From IMG/VR virus record IMGVR_UViG_3300027043_000028, positions 1 to 39,370 of that record: DNA of 39,370 bases; one strand, given 5' to 3'. Position numbers and translations under genes: made by a program. Of this stretch, positions 16,384 through 24,408 are shown in pieces; within the stretch, counting starts at the first letter, position 1, and each line of letters begins with the position of its first letter. The stretch is from a virus. The notes under the pieces were generated by a model, which was given only the letters and a program-made list of their open reading frames with translations, was not told the origin of the DNA and searched no databases.

Positions 16384-17520
16384 GTGAAAAAGTCTGTAGA
16401 AGATAACACGTTATCGAATGAAGAGTTGCTAAGATTATACAGAGAAACTAAGGATAGCTACTATCTGAACAGGCTATACGACCAGGTTCAGAACTTAGTT
16501 TATTACCTATATAATCAAAACATGAATAAGCTATCATGCTTTAACATGTCAAAAGAAGAAATAATGAGTGAAATAAATTTCGCAGTAGCAAGGATAATTA
16601 AAAGTTATTCCTTTGATAAACAAGTAATGTTCTCTACTGCTTTATATAAGTATATATCTTATCAAATTAGTCAAACTTATAAAAAACAAAAAAGGAGACA
16701 AAGGGAAGGGTTTCTTGACGGCATAATGGTTAATATATCGTGTAGGCACGATGAAGAAACTAATATTCCGATATCGGAGCAGCTTCAAGATACAAACGTC
16801 AATGTAGAAAATAGCATTATCGATAACCTGTTTCTAGCTGAAACTTCCTCGGACCTCAAAAAAGCACTTGAGCTCCTATCTGAAACAAGCAGAACTGTTA
16901 TTATAAGTTGCTATTATGAACAAAAAAGCATAGAGGATATAAGTAAGGAGCTGCACTTAGCTTATAATTCAGTAGTTAGAATTAGAACTAAAGCATTAAA
17001 AGTGCTCCATGAAATGATAACAGATCCTAACTATTACAAAAAACAGGAATTGAAGAAAACAGAAAAAGCATATGGAAGCGTAAAAGATATTCCTAGTAAC
17101 TACAATGATTATTTATATCTACTTACTCCAAAAGAAAAAACAGTGCTGAGACTGAGATTAGAAGAAAAAAAGATGCTCAAGGAAATATCTGAAGAACTAA
17201 ACTTAAACAGCGTTCACGTTGGATCTATACTTCAGGCTATAGCTAAAAAGATTAAAAAAGCTTCTGAAGGAATTAAAACAAAGATTAAACCTATAATTTT
17301 TTATAGTAATTTATACGAAAAGTATATTGAGTTCATTCCAGAATTAAAAGAACTGGATCAAAAAATACTCACAATGAAATACCGGGAGCAGAAACGCACT
17401 TCAGAAATAGCGAAGGAACTAGGCAAAGAAGTAAGCTTAACATGTTCTTATATTAGAAATGCAGAAAAAAGATTTGAAAAGTTATTAATTAAAAAGGAAT
17501 TAATAACTGAAAATGTCTAA
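16384..17520 (+). CDS. sigma-70-like factor with three sigma4-type helix-turn-helix domains
   Basis: A 378-residue protein from GTG 16384 behind AAAGGAGG. Residues about 10-115 resemble sigma region 2 (LYDQVQNLVYYLYNQ ... MSTALYKYISYQISQTYKKQKRR). Three region-4-like units follow: about 165-205 (LSETSRTVIISCYYEQKSI), about 245-295 (LTPKEKTVLRLRLEEKKML) and about 320-370 (ELDQKILTMKYREQKRTSEIA). Standard group 3/4 sigma factors have one region 4, so the tandem repeats are unusual. It probably directs host RNA polymerase to phage promoters. No promoter target can be proven from the sequence. Confidence 0.75.
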   Translation: MKKSVEDNTLSNEELLRLYRETKDSYYLNRLYDQVQNLVYYLYNQNMNKLSCFNMSKEEIMSEINFAVARIIKSYSFDKQVMFSTALYKYISYQISQTYKKQKRRQREGFLDGIMVNISCRHDEETNIPISEQLQDTNVNVENSIIDNLFLAETSSDLKKALELLSETSRTVIISCYYEQKSIEDISKELHLAYNSVVRIRTKALKVLHEMITDPNYYKKQELKKTEKAYGSVKDIPSNYNDYLYLLTPKEKTVLRLRLEEKKMLKEISEELNLNSVHVGSILQAIAKKIKKASEGIKTKIKPIIFYSNLYEKYIEFIPELKELDQKILTMKYREQKRTSEIAKELGKEVSLTCSYIRNAEKRFEKLLIKKELITENV

Positions 17521-17609
17521 GTGGACTAGCTAAATAATTTTAAATAATAACTCTTTTTTACAAGTAGAGACGCAGTGATCAAACTTATCAAGATTAAGAA
17601 GGTGAAAAT

Positions 17610-17858
17610 ATGATTCAGATACTAGAACAGCCAGATAAACAACTTTGTATATATTCAGCAAAGGAAAATAAAATGCTCTTAGAAAATGCAGGGGATGCTG
17701 ATGTTATTGTGTTTATTATGGATAAAGAAATAAAAGAGAAGGTCGGAGCAATTGTAGAGAGAACAAAAGACATGATAGCATCAGCAAGGCACAATAAAGA
17801 GCCTCTTCATGAATTCTCAATTACTTATGAAGAAGCAATAAAAAAGATAAATAGATAA
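17610..17858 (+). CDS. unknown protein (82 aa)
   Basis: An 82-residue protein with a short beta N-terminus (QILEQPDKQLCIYSAKENKML) and a helical remainder (KVGAIVERTKDMIASARHN). AAGAAGGTGAAAAT precedes ATG 17610. It stands between the sigma-like gene and a beta-solenoid gene. No family recognised. Confidence 0.5.
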   Translation: MIQILEQPDKQLCIYSAKENKMLLENAGDADVIVFIMDKEIKEKVGAIVERTKDMIASARHNKEPLHEFSITYEEAIKKINR

Positions 17859-17930
17859 AGAATAATGTATAATGCTCGCAAGTTCTGCAAAGACTACTAA
17901 TACAAATTGCAGCAAAGGATTGATGAACTA

Positions 17931-18218
17931 ATGACAAGTTTTGAAGAATATTTCAAAGAATCTAAAAAACTTAAAATAAAAATAGGTGAAAATGAACTTA
18001 TTATAGAAGGGAATATACACGACCTCTCATTCTCTGGAAATGTAGTAATAAATGGAGATGTAACTTCTAGGTTCTCTTGTGACGGAAATGTATATATAAC
18101 TGGAGAGGTTAATGGAACGGTTATTGCAGATGGATCTGTAAATATTCAAGGCATGTATAATGGGCCAATTAAGTCAGAAAGCTATGTCACAGTTAATAAC
18201 GAAATTGTAACAATTTAA
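17931..18218 (+). CDS. bactofilin-like beta-solenoid protein
   Basis: A protein of about 95 residues. After a helical start (SFEEYFKESKKLKIKIGE) it has short repeats of 8-10 residues with Gly turns (IEGNIHDLSFSGNVVINGD, then SRFSCDGNVYITGEVNG, GTVIADGSVNIQGMYNG). This is the pattern of polymer-forming (bactofilin-like) right-handed beta-helices. It lacks the flanking tails of cellular bactofilins and is short. The frame opens at TTG 17907, but AAAGGA points to ATG 17931. Possible roles are a small filament or a virion beta-helix; undecided. Confidence 0.55.
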   Translation: MTSFEEYFKESKKLKIKIGENELIIEGNIHDLSFSGNVVINGDVTSRFSCDGNVYITGEVNGTVIADGSVNIQGMYNGPIKSESYVTVNNEIVTI

Positions 18219-18239
18219 TTAATATGGGGAGTGTGTATT

Positions 18240-18374
18240 ATGAAAAAAGGGGATAGAGTTAAACATATGGGAAGTTATTGGAAAATAATTGATGAATTTA
18301 GAGATTCCTTTTTAATACTTAGTATTGAAGGATTTACCATTGATAAAATACCAAGATTAGAGAGGGTTAAATGA
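18240..18374 (+). CDS. unknown small protein (44 aa)
   Basis: ATG 18240 behind TATGGGGAGTG; stop TGA 18372-18374 overlaps the next gene's ATG in an ATGA junction, a typical coupled arrangement. The product MKKGDRVKHMGSYWKIIDEF, then SFLILSIEGFTIDKIPRLER, is a small beta-barrel-like protein. No family recognised. Confidence 0.6.
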   Translation: MKKGDRVKHMGSYWKIIDEFRDSFLILSIEGFTIDKIPRLERVK

Positions 18375-18664
18375 TGCTAAATTCGTCTACTGAGCATTAT
18401 CTAAGTGGATGGCAATCACATACAGGTACCTGGATTGAAGCTAGAAAGAACGAGAAAGTAATACTTAGGCTCATTGGAGATAAAGTTATTTCCGGCATTA
18501 TTTATAAGGTTGGGACTAAAACTTTAGTTTTAGAAGTTGGACAAAGCAGATGTGGAAAAATGACTACGTACTTGGAATGGCGAACTTTTAAAATAGAAGA
18601 AATAAAAGACATTGCAAAGTTTCCTTTAGATTTCCAAGGGTATGAGGAAGTAAAATTTAATTAA
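18371..18664 (+). CDS. unknown protein (97 aa), translationally coupled
   Basis: A 97-residue protein starting inside the stop of the 44-codon gene. Segments VILRLIGDKVISGIIYKVG and TLVLEVGQSRCGKMT suggest a small Sm/SH3-like beta-barrel, but this is only a pattern impression. Last gene before a strong terminator at 18674, so it closes this transcription unit. Confidence 0.5.
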   Translation: MMLNSSTEHYLSGWQSHTGTWIEARKNEKVILRLIGDKVISGIIYKVGTKTLVLEVGQSRCGKMTTYLEWRTFKIEEIKDIAKFPLDFQGYEEVKFN

Positions 18665-18673
18665 TATATATAC

Positions 18674-18696
18674 GAGAGCGTGAATCGCTCTTTTTT
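18674..18696 (+). terminator. intrinsic terminator
   Basis: AGAGCG/CGCTCT stem with TGAAT loop followed by TTTTTT. It separates the sigma-factor gene group from the beta-rich protein group. Confidence 0.85.
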
Positions 18697-18771
18697 ATAT
18701 CTTAAAATTCAGAATGTCTATAACTCAATATTATTAGAAATGAGTAATTTAAAAGAAAAGGGGGTGTTACC

Positions 18772-19035
18772 TTGCCAAAATCAAGTGCAGAGTCATTAAG
18801 GTTATTAGCACCAAATGGGCAATACTTAGAAAACATAGATTTTCTAGAAGACAAGATGGCTATTATAAACATGCTAAATTATAATACAAGCCAAATAATT
18901 CAGGGTGTAAGACCAAATTCTGAGTTACTAGGCATGGATATTCCAACTATAAATATAGAAGGAATGACTATCGGAAACATAGTTTTGACAGATGTTCTTA
19001 TAATCCTTGGAAACGGAACAGTTATATTAGCTTAG
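18772..19035 (+). CDS. unknown protein (87 aa), TTG start
   Basis: The start is TTG 18772 behind AAAAGGGGGTG. The 87 residues begin PKSSAESLRLLAPNGQYLEN, followed by a beta-rich C-terminus (PTINIEGMTIGNIVLTDVLI). First gene of the group with the probable virion-surface proteins. No family recognised. Confidence 0.55.
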   Translation: MPKSSAESLRLLAPNGQYLENIDFLEDKMAIINMLNYNTSQIIQGVRPNSELLGMDIPTINIEGMTIGNIVLTDVLIILGNGTVILA

Positions 19036-19071
19036 CAAAAAATAATTTTAAGAATAGAAGGAGGGCTCCCA

Positions 19072-19689
19072 ATGCCTACAAATAACTTAGCAAAAGGTGA
19101 TACAATAAATTTATTACAAGAATTTAACAAGAAATTAGAAGGTCCACTATTACAAGAGGACATGGGTCTAGAAGCAGCATCAAGTGCACCAGGTCAAGCA
19201 ATAAGATATGATGAGTACAATGCAGAACATGATCCTTCAACAGGCAAACATGATCCTGGATTTTTAACAGATACGTATGTAAGTGCAACAGCTGCAATTA
19301 AAGCATCTAAACTTGCAATTCACCAGAATTATAAGAAAGTTACCGCAGTAGTTCCTAGTGCAACAGCTGCAACTAATGGAACAGCAGTAGTATTATCTCC
19401 GCCTACAGGATATAGCATGATAGCACCTCTAGGACTTGATATAGTATTTGGTGGTACATTCGGATCTGAAACAGTTACAGTTACTATTACCTATAACTAT
19501 GCTGATTCAACTAATACCTCAGTTACTTATACTGCAACAGCAGTAGGTACTACATCATTAACTAATTCTCAATTAATGGCTGAAGCTAAGGATGGAACTT
19601 ATATAACTTCTATATCTACAGTGGCTAAGTCTACTATAGCATCTACAACAGCAACAGTTACTCTTAATAGATATGGCTTATATTTATAG
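19072..19689 (+). CDS. probable beta-rich virion surface protein
   Basis: A 205-residue protein. The N-terminal 75 residues contain YDEYNAEHDPSTGKHDPGF, a type of sequence often seen near fibre or decoration proteins. The remainder is Thr/Ala/Val-rich (TVTVTITYNYADSTNTSVTY), predicted all-beta. AGGAGG lies 5-8 nt before ATG 19072. A terminator follows at once. It could be a head decoration, neck or fibre protein; the sequence does not decide. Confidence 0.5.
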   Translation: MPTNNLAKGDTINLLQEFNKKLEGPLLQEDMGLEAASSAPGQAIRYDEYNAEHDPSTGKHDPGFLTDTYVSATAAIKASKLAIHQNYKKVTAVVPSATAATNGTAVVLSPPTGYSMIAPLGLDIVFGGTFGSETVTVTITYNYADSTNTSVTYTATAVGTTSLTNSQLMAEAKDGTYITSISTVAKSTIASTTATVTLNRYGLYL

Positions 19690-19696
19690 ATTATAT

Positions 19697-19720
19697 CCAC
19701 TCCTTTGGGAGTGGTTTTTT
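19697..19720 (+). terminator. intrinsic terminator
   Basis: CCACTCC, TTTG loop, GGAGTGG, then TTTTTT: a perfect 7-bp stem with U-run directly after the beta-rich gene. Confidence 0.9.
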
Positions 19721-19820
19721 GTTTTTATAACAGTAAAAGTATTCCCAAATTGTATCTTTTTCAGTTTAACTACGTATACTAATGGTATAGTAAATTAAAT
19801 AATGACTGGAGAACCAAAGT

Positions 19821-20237
19821 ATGACTAGAAAGACACATATAGCAGCAGGTGCTTTTGTTTCTCTACCTTTTATTGCTTGGTCAGATCCAATAAGTGCATT
19901 AGGAGTTGTTGGTGCTGTTGCACCTGATATTGATATTAAAATACCAGGAGTTAAACATAGAGGTATAACACATACACTAATTTGCCTAGTTGGGTCTACT
20001 ATAGCTATTGAGGTTATAAATGAACACTGGGCACTTACATGGCTACTAGGATATACATCTCATTTATTACTGGATTCTTGCACTAAAGTAGGCGTCCCAC
20101 TTTTATACCCATTTAGTAAAAAGAACTTTGGACTTAAATTATTTACTACAGGAAAAAAAGTTGATAAATGCTTAGGATACTTATTCAACACAGGAAATAT
20201 ATTATATGCCTTAACTAAGCTTGCGAGTATTCTTTAA
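19821..20237 (+). CDS. YdjM-like membrane metal-dependent hydrolase
   Basis: A 138-residue integral membrane protein. Motifs HIAAGAFVSLP at the N-terminus, APDIDIKIPGVKHRGITHTL and LLGYTSHLLLDSCTKVGVPLLYP match the YdjM/LexA-regulated membrane hydrolase family, with the family's conserved His and Asp residues (H6, D35/D37, H45-R-G-I-T-H, H81, D85). Three or four hydrophobic segments are visible. Short homologues are common on phages and prophages of Firmicutes, function unclear. It has its own terminator, so it looks like a cargo (moron) gene. Confidence 0.8.
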   Translation: MTRKTHIAAGAFVSLPFIAWSDPISALGVVGAVAPDIDIKIPGVKHRGITHTLICLVGSTIAIEVINEHWALTWLLGYTSHLLLDSCTKVGVPLLYPFSKKNFGLKLFTTGKKVDKCLGYLFNTGNILYALTKLASIL

Positions 20238-20264
20238 ATAGGTATCTAAATGATGCCTATTTTT
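20237..20264 (+). terminator. intrinsic terminator
   Basis: AATAGGTATC/GATGCCTATT with one G-U pair, loop TAAAT, then TTTT, immediately after the YdjM-like gene. Confidence 0.75.
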
Positions 20265-20333
20265 AATTGGAAATAAATATAAACAAGAAATTTTCTTATA
20301 TTATTATTAAAACGCAGTAAGGGGGAATATATC

Positions 20334-20528
20334 GTGTTTCATTTAATTTATGAAGATAACTATAAAGTAAAAGGTTGGGCATGCAGTACTTCTGATACTA
20401 CAACTGCAAACTTAGCAGTATTAGTAGCTCAAAACCCAAATTTAGCATCATCTAGTTATGTTAGAGATGTTGATACTGATAACTTTTATATTTTTAACCA
20501 GGATTCTCAAGTCTGGAGAATGGAATAA
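20334..20528 (+). CDS. unknown small protein (64 aa)
   Basis: GTG start at 20334 behind AAGGGGGAATATATC. The product FHLIYEDNYKVKGWACSTS ... SSYVRDVDTDNFYIFNQDSQ is a compact alpha/beta protein ending in a Trp-Arg-Met-Glu strand. Same strand and close to the two following beta-rich genes, so possibly a virion accessory. No family recognised. Confidence 0.55.
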   Translation: MFHLIYEDNYKVKGWACSTSDTTTANLAVLVAQNPNLASSSYVRDVDTDNFYIFNQDSQVWRME

Positions 20529-20560
20529 TACTAAAAAATAGTAAGAATGGAGATAATATT

Positions 20561-21118
20561 ATGGAATTGGTAAGAGTTACAAACAAAGTAAATAATCAAG
20601 TATTTGATGCAACACCAGCATTCACGGTACAAACAACAATAACAAGATCAGCAGTTGTGACAGCTTATACCTCAGGACAATTAGTTTTAGGGAGCGGTGC
20701 AACAGTATTACCTACATTGGATTTTTCAGCAGGAACGGGATTACCTTTAGCGGGCAGAAGGTTAGCGATAACAGGGGCTTTTTTGGTATCAAGCAATGGT
20801 AGCAATCCAGCATTCACTGGGTACGTAGACTTCTTCAATGTAAATAATCCCTCTACAGCTACAGCTATTGCAGACTACGCAACATTTAATCCAACAGCAT
20901 TAACTTTAGCTAATAACTTTGTAGCAACCTTAGACACTATGAGTAATTCAAGAAAGTATGGAACAACTAGTAGTTTAACTATGCAAACAGAAGTATTGAG
21001 AAAATGCACCCTAGACGCTAATGGTAAACTGTACTTTGCACTCGTAGCAACTAGTGGTTATACACCAAGTGCATCTGAAAACTTAACACTAATATTAAAA
21101 TTTTATTTGTTGAACTAG
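20561..21118 (+). CDS. probable virion structural protein, beta-rich
   Basis: A 185-residue protein rich in Thr, Ser, Ala and Val (FTVQTTITRSAVVTAYTSG; LPLAGRRLAITGAFLVSS). The C-terminal part ENLTLILKFYLLN is a beta strand. The pattern resembles small jelly-roll decoration or receptor-binding proteins encoded after phage tail genes. A well placed AATGGAGATAATATT precedes ATG 20561, and the LamG-like gene follows after 9 nt. The assignment is from composition and context only. Confidence 0.45.
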   Translation: MELVRVTNKVNNQVFDATPAFTVQTTITRSAVVTAYTSGQLVLGSGATVLPTLDFSAGTGLPLAGRRLAITGAFLVSSNGSNPAFTGYVDFFNVNNPSTATAIADYATFNPTALTLANNFVATLDTMSNSRKYGTTSSLTMQTEVLRKCTLDANGKLYFALVATSGYTPSASENLTLILKFYLLN

Positions 21119-21127
21119 AGGTGTTTT

Positions 21128-21841
21128 ATGAATATGCTACTTAATAACTCCGTTGTAAGAAAAGGAATAATTATAAATGGATTAGTTTTATACCTAGATG
21201 GAAAATCTTTTACCAATAGTCCACCGTCAACGGTGTGGAATGATAAAAGCGGCCAAAATAATAATGCTACGGCTAACAGCTTTAATTATACAACTTCTAG
21301 TGGAAGTGATAATAATGGCGGAGTTGTATTCGATGGAATCGATGATTTGTTCACTATCCCTAGTACTGGTTCGTCCCTATCTCTTTTAGGTAATAACTTT
21401 ACTCTAGACTTTGTATGCAAATTTAATGCATTGCCAACAACAAATCAAATGTTGTCCAGTAGAAGAACAGCTATGAGCGTTAACAGTGAATATATATTTT
21501 ACTACAACGGTTCAACTTACTCGTTTATATTCACGTATACTACTGATGGATCTACTTCTGTTTCGTGTTCTTTTCCTGTTACTATTAGCACAGGAATATG
21601 GTATGATATTGTTCTCAAAAGAGAAAAAGGCAATTTATATCTAGTTATAAATGGGATAACAAATAGTACAACTAATAGTATATCTGGGTCGTTATATCAG
21701 TCTGCAGCGAATTTAGCATTGGGTGCGTCTTTAAATACAGTCTATGGAAATATGCTAAATGGTGTGGTCAAAAGAGTCTTACAGTATAATAGATCATTAA
21801 GCGGACCTGAGATTATTCAAAATTATAAAACAGCAAAATAA
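21128..21841 (+). CDS. LamG/concanavalin-like carbohydrate-binding protein
   Basis: A 237-residue protein with the LamG-type jelly roll: GLVLYLDGKSFTNSPPSTVW, then NDKSGQNNNATAN, GGVVFDGIDDLFTIPS, NNFTLDFVCKFNALP, WYDIVLKREKGNLYLVINGI and VKRVLQYNRSLSGPEIIQNY. All these are signature positions of Laminin_G_3 domains. No catalytic residues are expected. In phages such domains sit on fibres and bind surface sugars, so it is a candidate receptor-binding or head-fibre protein. It has no signal peptide. A terminator follows. Confidence 0.8.
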   Translation: MNMLLNNSVVRKGIIINGLVLYLDGKSFTNSPPSTVWNDKSGQNNNATANSFNYTTSSGSDNNGGVVFDGIDDLFTIPSTGSSLSLLGNNFTLDFVCKFNALPTTNQMLSSRRTAMSVNSEYIFYYNGSTYSFIFTYTTDGSTSVSCSFPVTISTGIWYDIVLKREKGNLYLVINGITNSTTNSISGSLYQSAANLALGASLNTVYGNMLNGVVKRVLQYNRSLSGPEIIQNYKTAK

Positions 21842-21844
21842 TTG

Positions 21845-21865
21845 GAGCACTTAGTGCTCTTTTTT
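21845..21865 (+). terminator. intrinsic terminator
   Basis: GAGCAC, TTA loop, GTGCTC, TTTTTT, 3 nt after the LamG-like gene. Confidence 0.85.
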
Positions 21866-21894
21866 AGTTAACAGTTTATTTGAATTATAGATTT

Positions 21895-21970
21895 CCTCAC
21901 GTATACTTGAGGAAACTTAAAATTTTTTTATAAAAAGTGTAATTTTTTTAAAAAGGTAACAGTATATTAA
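21895..21970 (+). promoter_or_regulatory. upstream block shared with the second secreted-protein gene
   Basis: It shares with 22840-22915 the ordered pieces ATACTTG(A/-)GGAAA, TGTAAT, a run of T/A and TATAT. TGTAAT and TATATT are separated by 19 nt in both copies. It also holds an inverted repeat TTTCCTC/GAGGAAA at 21892-21915. Probably a co-regulated promoter. Confidence 0.45.
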
Positions 21971-22006
21971 AGCATGGTAAAAATTAAAGTTAAAGGGAGA
22001 ATATTT

Positions 22007-22813
22007 GTGAATAAAAAAATAAAAATGCTAATTATATCTATTGCTACATTTTCCATACTAGGGGTTACACCAGTTTTTGCTGCTGAAAGTGATCCTCATA
22101 CTACTACACCGCAAGCGGTTCAAGTTACTAGTAACATCACTAGTACAAATACAAATGTAATTGACTCAAACAATACCATAGATTCTGGGAACACAATTGA
22201 CTCAGGAAATACTACAACAATAAGTAAGGATTCTAATAACACCAGTATAACAAACGTTGATTCAAATAACACAGTAAATTCTAACAATACTACTAATGTA
22301 ATTAATAATAATACAACGAATAATGTAACTAATAATAATACGACCAATAATTACACAGGTACAACAACTAATAATTACACAGGTACAGGATCTACACTAA
22401 AGTATAAAGATGGACATTTTGTTGAAGTAAACCAAGATGGAACTGAAACAGTAGTGTACACACCTACAACTACAACAGGTTCAGCAGCTACAGTAGTATA
22501 TAAGTATTCTTCTTCATCTTCGCATCATAGTAGTCCTGGAGGATCATCAAGCAACGTCGCAAATGGTAGTAAAGCAACTGCTACAACAAAAGCTTATACA
22601 GGTTGGGCTCTTAATAATATGAATTGGTACTATATTAAGCCTGACGGAACATATCAAGTAGGGTGGTTTACTGACTCTGATGGCTATAAGTATTACTTAG
22701 ATTCTACTGGTGCTATGCTTACAGGGTGGCAAAGGATTAATGGAGTTTGGTGTTATTTTAGTAATAGTATAGATGGTCATAGAGGTCACTATGTGGACAA
22801 CATGTTCCGTTAA
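22007..22813 (+). CDS. secreted protein with Asn-rich repeats and cell-wall-binding C-terminus
   Basis: A protein of about 268 residues from GTG 22007, preceded by AAAGGGAGA; the frame opens earlier at 21974. A signal peptide (KKIKMLIISIATFSILGVT, then PVFAAES) is clear. Residues about 35-130 are Asn/Thr/Ser repeats (SNNTIDSGNTIDSGNT; NNTTNNVTNNNTTNN). The C-terminal 65 residues hold choline/glucan-type binding repeats (GWALNNMNWYYIKPDG, GWFTDSDGYKYYLDSTG, GWQRINGVWCYF). It would be exported and held on the cell wall, so it may alter the host surface or exclude other phages. That effect is inference. Confidence 0.8.
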   Translation: MNKKIKMLIISIATFSILGVTPVFAAESDPHTTTPQAVQVTSNITSTNTNVIDSNNTIDSGNTIDSGNTTTISKDSNNTSITNVDSNNTVNSNNTTNVINNNTTNNVTNNNTTNNYTGTTTNNYTGTGSTLKYKDGHFVEVNQDGTETVVYTPTTTTGSAATVVYKYSSSSSHHSSPGGSSSNVANGSKATATTKAYTGWALNNMNWYYIKPDGTYQVGWFTDSDGYKYYLDSTGAMLTGWQRINGVWCYFSNSIDGHRGHYVDNMFR

Positions 22814-22839
22814 TTTAGTTTATCCTTCGTATTTAGGTT

Positions 22840-22915
22840 TGTTCGAGAATACTTGGAAAAATATTTAAAAATGTGTAATCTTTTTAGAATGTAAGTAGTA
22901 TATATAAGTGTAAAT
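22840..22915 (+). promoter_or_regulatory. upstream block shared with the first secreted-protein gene
   Basis: ATACTTGGAAAAA, TGTAAT and TATATA are arranged as at 21895-21970, with the same 19-nt interval between TGTAAT and the TATATA box. This predicts common regulation of the two paralogues. Confidence 0.45.
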
Positions 22916-22946
22916 AAAAAATCAAATTAAAGGGAGAGATTAAATT

Positions 22947-23306
22947 ATGAATAAAAAATTAGGAATGTTACTTTCAAGTGCTACAATTGCTGCAACTTTG
23001 TTATCTGTTACTCCAGTATTCGCTGCAGAGAAAGTTTCTTCTCCATCAGTTTCGGTTAGCAAGGTTCAAGTAGTGACTACAACTTCAATTTCATCTTCAA
23101 TTGCAACCAATATAGCAAAAACAATCAACTCAAATAATACATTAAATTCCGGAAATACTAGTAATTCTGGTAACTCAACTAGTATTAGCAAAACAGTAAC
23201 TACTAGCACAAATATAAACTCCGGAAATACTGTTAATTCTGGCAATACTACAAACGTAAGCTACACTAGTATTACTAAGGGTTTTGCATTATATCCTTTG
23301 GGTTAA
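22947..23306 (+). CDS. secreted Asn-rich protein, short paralogue without wall-binding domain
   Basis: A 119-residue protein from ATG 22947 behind AAAGGGAGA. The signal peptide is MNKKLGMLLSSATIAATLLS followed by VTPVFAAE, nearly the same cleavage region as its neighbour. Residues about 65-105 contain SNNT/SGNT repeats (NSNNTLNSGNTSNSGN). The protein ends GFALYPLG soon after the repeats, where the neighbour continues into wall-binding repeats beginning GWALNNMN. It is therefore probably a truncated or secreted-only paralogue. Confidence 0.75.
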   Translation: MNKKLGMLLSSATIAATLLSVTPVFAAEKVSSPSVSVSKVQVVTTTSISSSIATNIAKTINSNNTLNSGNTSNSGNSTSISKTVTTSTNINSGNTVNSGNTTNVSYTSITKGFALYPLG

Positions 23307-23316
23307 CCGAAGTTCA

Positions 23317-23350
23317 AATAGGGGGCTATTACGCTCTCTATTTTTTTTTT
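23317..23350 (+). terminator. intrinsic terminator
   Basis: ATAGGGGGC/GCTCTCTAT stem with two G-U pairs, then a run of ten T. Confidence 0.75.
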
Positions 23351-23379
23351 GCGTTAAAAAGAATGAGCAAGAATAAATA

Positions 23380-23408
23380 TTGACTTCTTTAAGTTATAGG
23401 TGTACAAT
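23380..23408 (+). promoter_or_regulatory. sigma70-type promoter for the RHH-HNH pair
   Basis: TTGACT (23380-23385), 17-bp spacer, TACAAT (23403-23408), about 20 nt before the ribosome-binding site AAGGAGATGA of the RHH gene. Confidence 0.75.
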
Positions 23409-23428
23409 TAAAACAAGGAGATGATAAA

Positions 23429-23578
23429 ATGACTAATAAAATAAAAGAAAAAAACAATGATAGACTACAATTAAGACTTCCTACGGATCTAAAAAAACAA
23501 GCTAAAATACAGGCTATTACTTTAGGGTATAAAGGGGTATCAGAGTATATTATTGATTTGCTAAAAAGAAATAAGTAA
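23429..23578 (+). CDS. small ribbon-helix-helix DNA-binding protein (49 aa)
   Basis: ATG 23429 behind AAGGAGATGATAAA. RLQLRLPTDLKKQAKIQAI followed by GYKGVSEYIIDLLKR gives the Arc/CopG strand-helix-helix fold. It sits directly before the HNH nuclease in one transcription unit with its own promoter, so it may autoregulate the pair. Confidence 0.75.
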   Translation: MTNKIKEKNNDRLQLRLPTDLKKQAKIQAITLGYKGVSEYIIDLLKRNK

Positions 23579-23592
23579 ATAAGGTGATTCGA

Positions 23593-24318
23593 GTGAATTA
23601 TAAAACGTGTAGTACATGTAAGAAAGTTTTACCTATGACAACTAACTATTTTTTTAAAGATAAACAGTATGCTTGTGGGTTTAGAAGCCAATGTAAACAT
23701 TGCGTAGCAACTCAAAGAAAACAATACATGAAAAACTACAGATTAGAAAATAAAGAAAAACTTAAAGGATATTACACTAAATTTAAAGAACTTCATAAAG
23801 AAGAACTTGAAAACTATATGAAAAGTTATCATAAAAATAGAGAAGAGACTCTTACACGAAATAAATATACACAGGAAGAACAAGAGATACAAAGAAAAGA
23901 AAAACTTCTTGTTCAACGAAAAATATATCGAGAAAGCCATAAAGCACAAATAACAAAATATCGTAAACAGTACAATAAGGAGCATAAAGACATAAGATTA
24001 TTTCAAAAACAAAGAAACGTAGCTAGAAAAACTGGTACAGAGGCTACATTGACTTTAAAACAATGGGAAAACTCAAAAGAGTATTTCAATAATAAATGTG
24101 CTTATTGCGGCAGAGAACTTCCTCTACAAATAGACCATTTCGTACCACTTGCTAGCAAAGGAAATCTTGTTGCTAGTAATATTATACCTTCTTGCATACA
24201 TTGTAATAGTAGTAAACAAAATAAGGAGTTTTTCAAATGGTATTCTACATTTAAGTATTATTCAAAAGAAAGAGAAAAGATAATACTGGAGTATTTAGCA
24301 AGCGTAAAGGAAATCTAA
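23593..24318 (+). CDS. HNH endonuclease with N-terminal zinc finger
   Basis: A protein of about 241 residues; AAGGTG favours GTG 23593 over GTG 23584. N-terminal CSTCKKVLP ... CKHC is a zinc finger. The middle (about 45-145) is a long Lys/Glu-rich helix. The C-terminal HNH domain reads CAYCGRELPLQIDHFVPLAS, then NIIPSCIHCNSSKQNK, with both CxxC pairs and the catalytic His of IDH intact. It is probably a free-standing homing-type nuclease of the kind scattered in large phages. It ends at a 16-bp terminator. Confidence 0.85.
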   Translation: MNYKTCSTCKKVLPMTTNYFFKDKQYACGFRSQCKHCVATQRKQYMKNYRLENKEKLKGYYTKFKELHKEELENYMKSYHKNREETLTRNKYTQEEQEIQRKEKLLVQRKIYRESHKAQITKYRKQYNKEHKDIRLFQKQRNVARKTGTEATLTLKQWENSKEYFNNKCAYCGRELPLQIDHFVPLASKGNLVASNIIPSCIHCNSSKQNKEFFKWYSTFKYYSKEREKIILEYLASVKEI

Positions 24319-24330
24319 ATCCAAAAAAAA

Positions 24331-24366
24331 AATAAGAAGTATTAATGCACATATTAATACTTCTTA
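24331..24366. terminator. bidirectional terminator-like hairpin
   Basis: AATAAGAAGTATTAAT and ATTAATACTTCTTATT are perfect 16-bp arms with a short loop. A-run on the left and T-run on the right allow termination on both strands. It isolates the HNH gene from the control region. Confidence 0.85.
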
Positions 24367-24408
24367 TTTTAAGTGGGTAATTTTAGCCGGGGGTGGTTAT
24401 AGTGGTTA

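Noticed and set aside
23743-23985. 80-codon minus-strand Phe-rich frame
   Set aside because: Antisense of the Lys-rich helix of the HNH endonuclease (AAA codons read as TTT).
24331-24366. Possible insertion-sequence terminal repeat
   Set aside because: The 16-bp arms are only a few bases apart with A- and T-runs, so a bidirectional terminator explains them.
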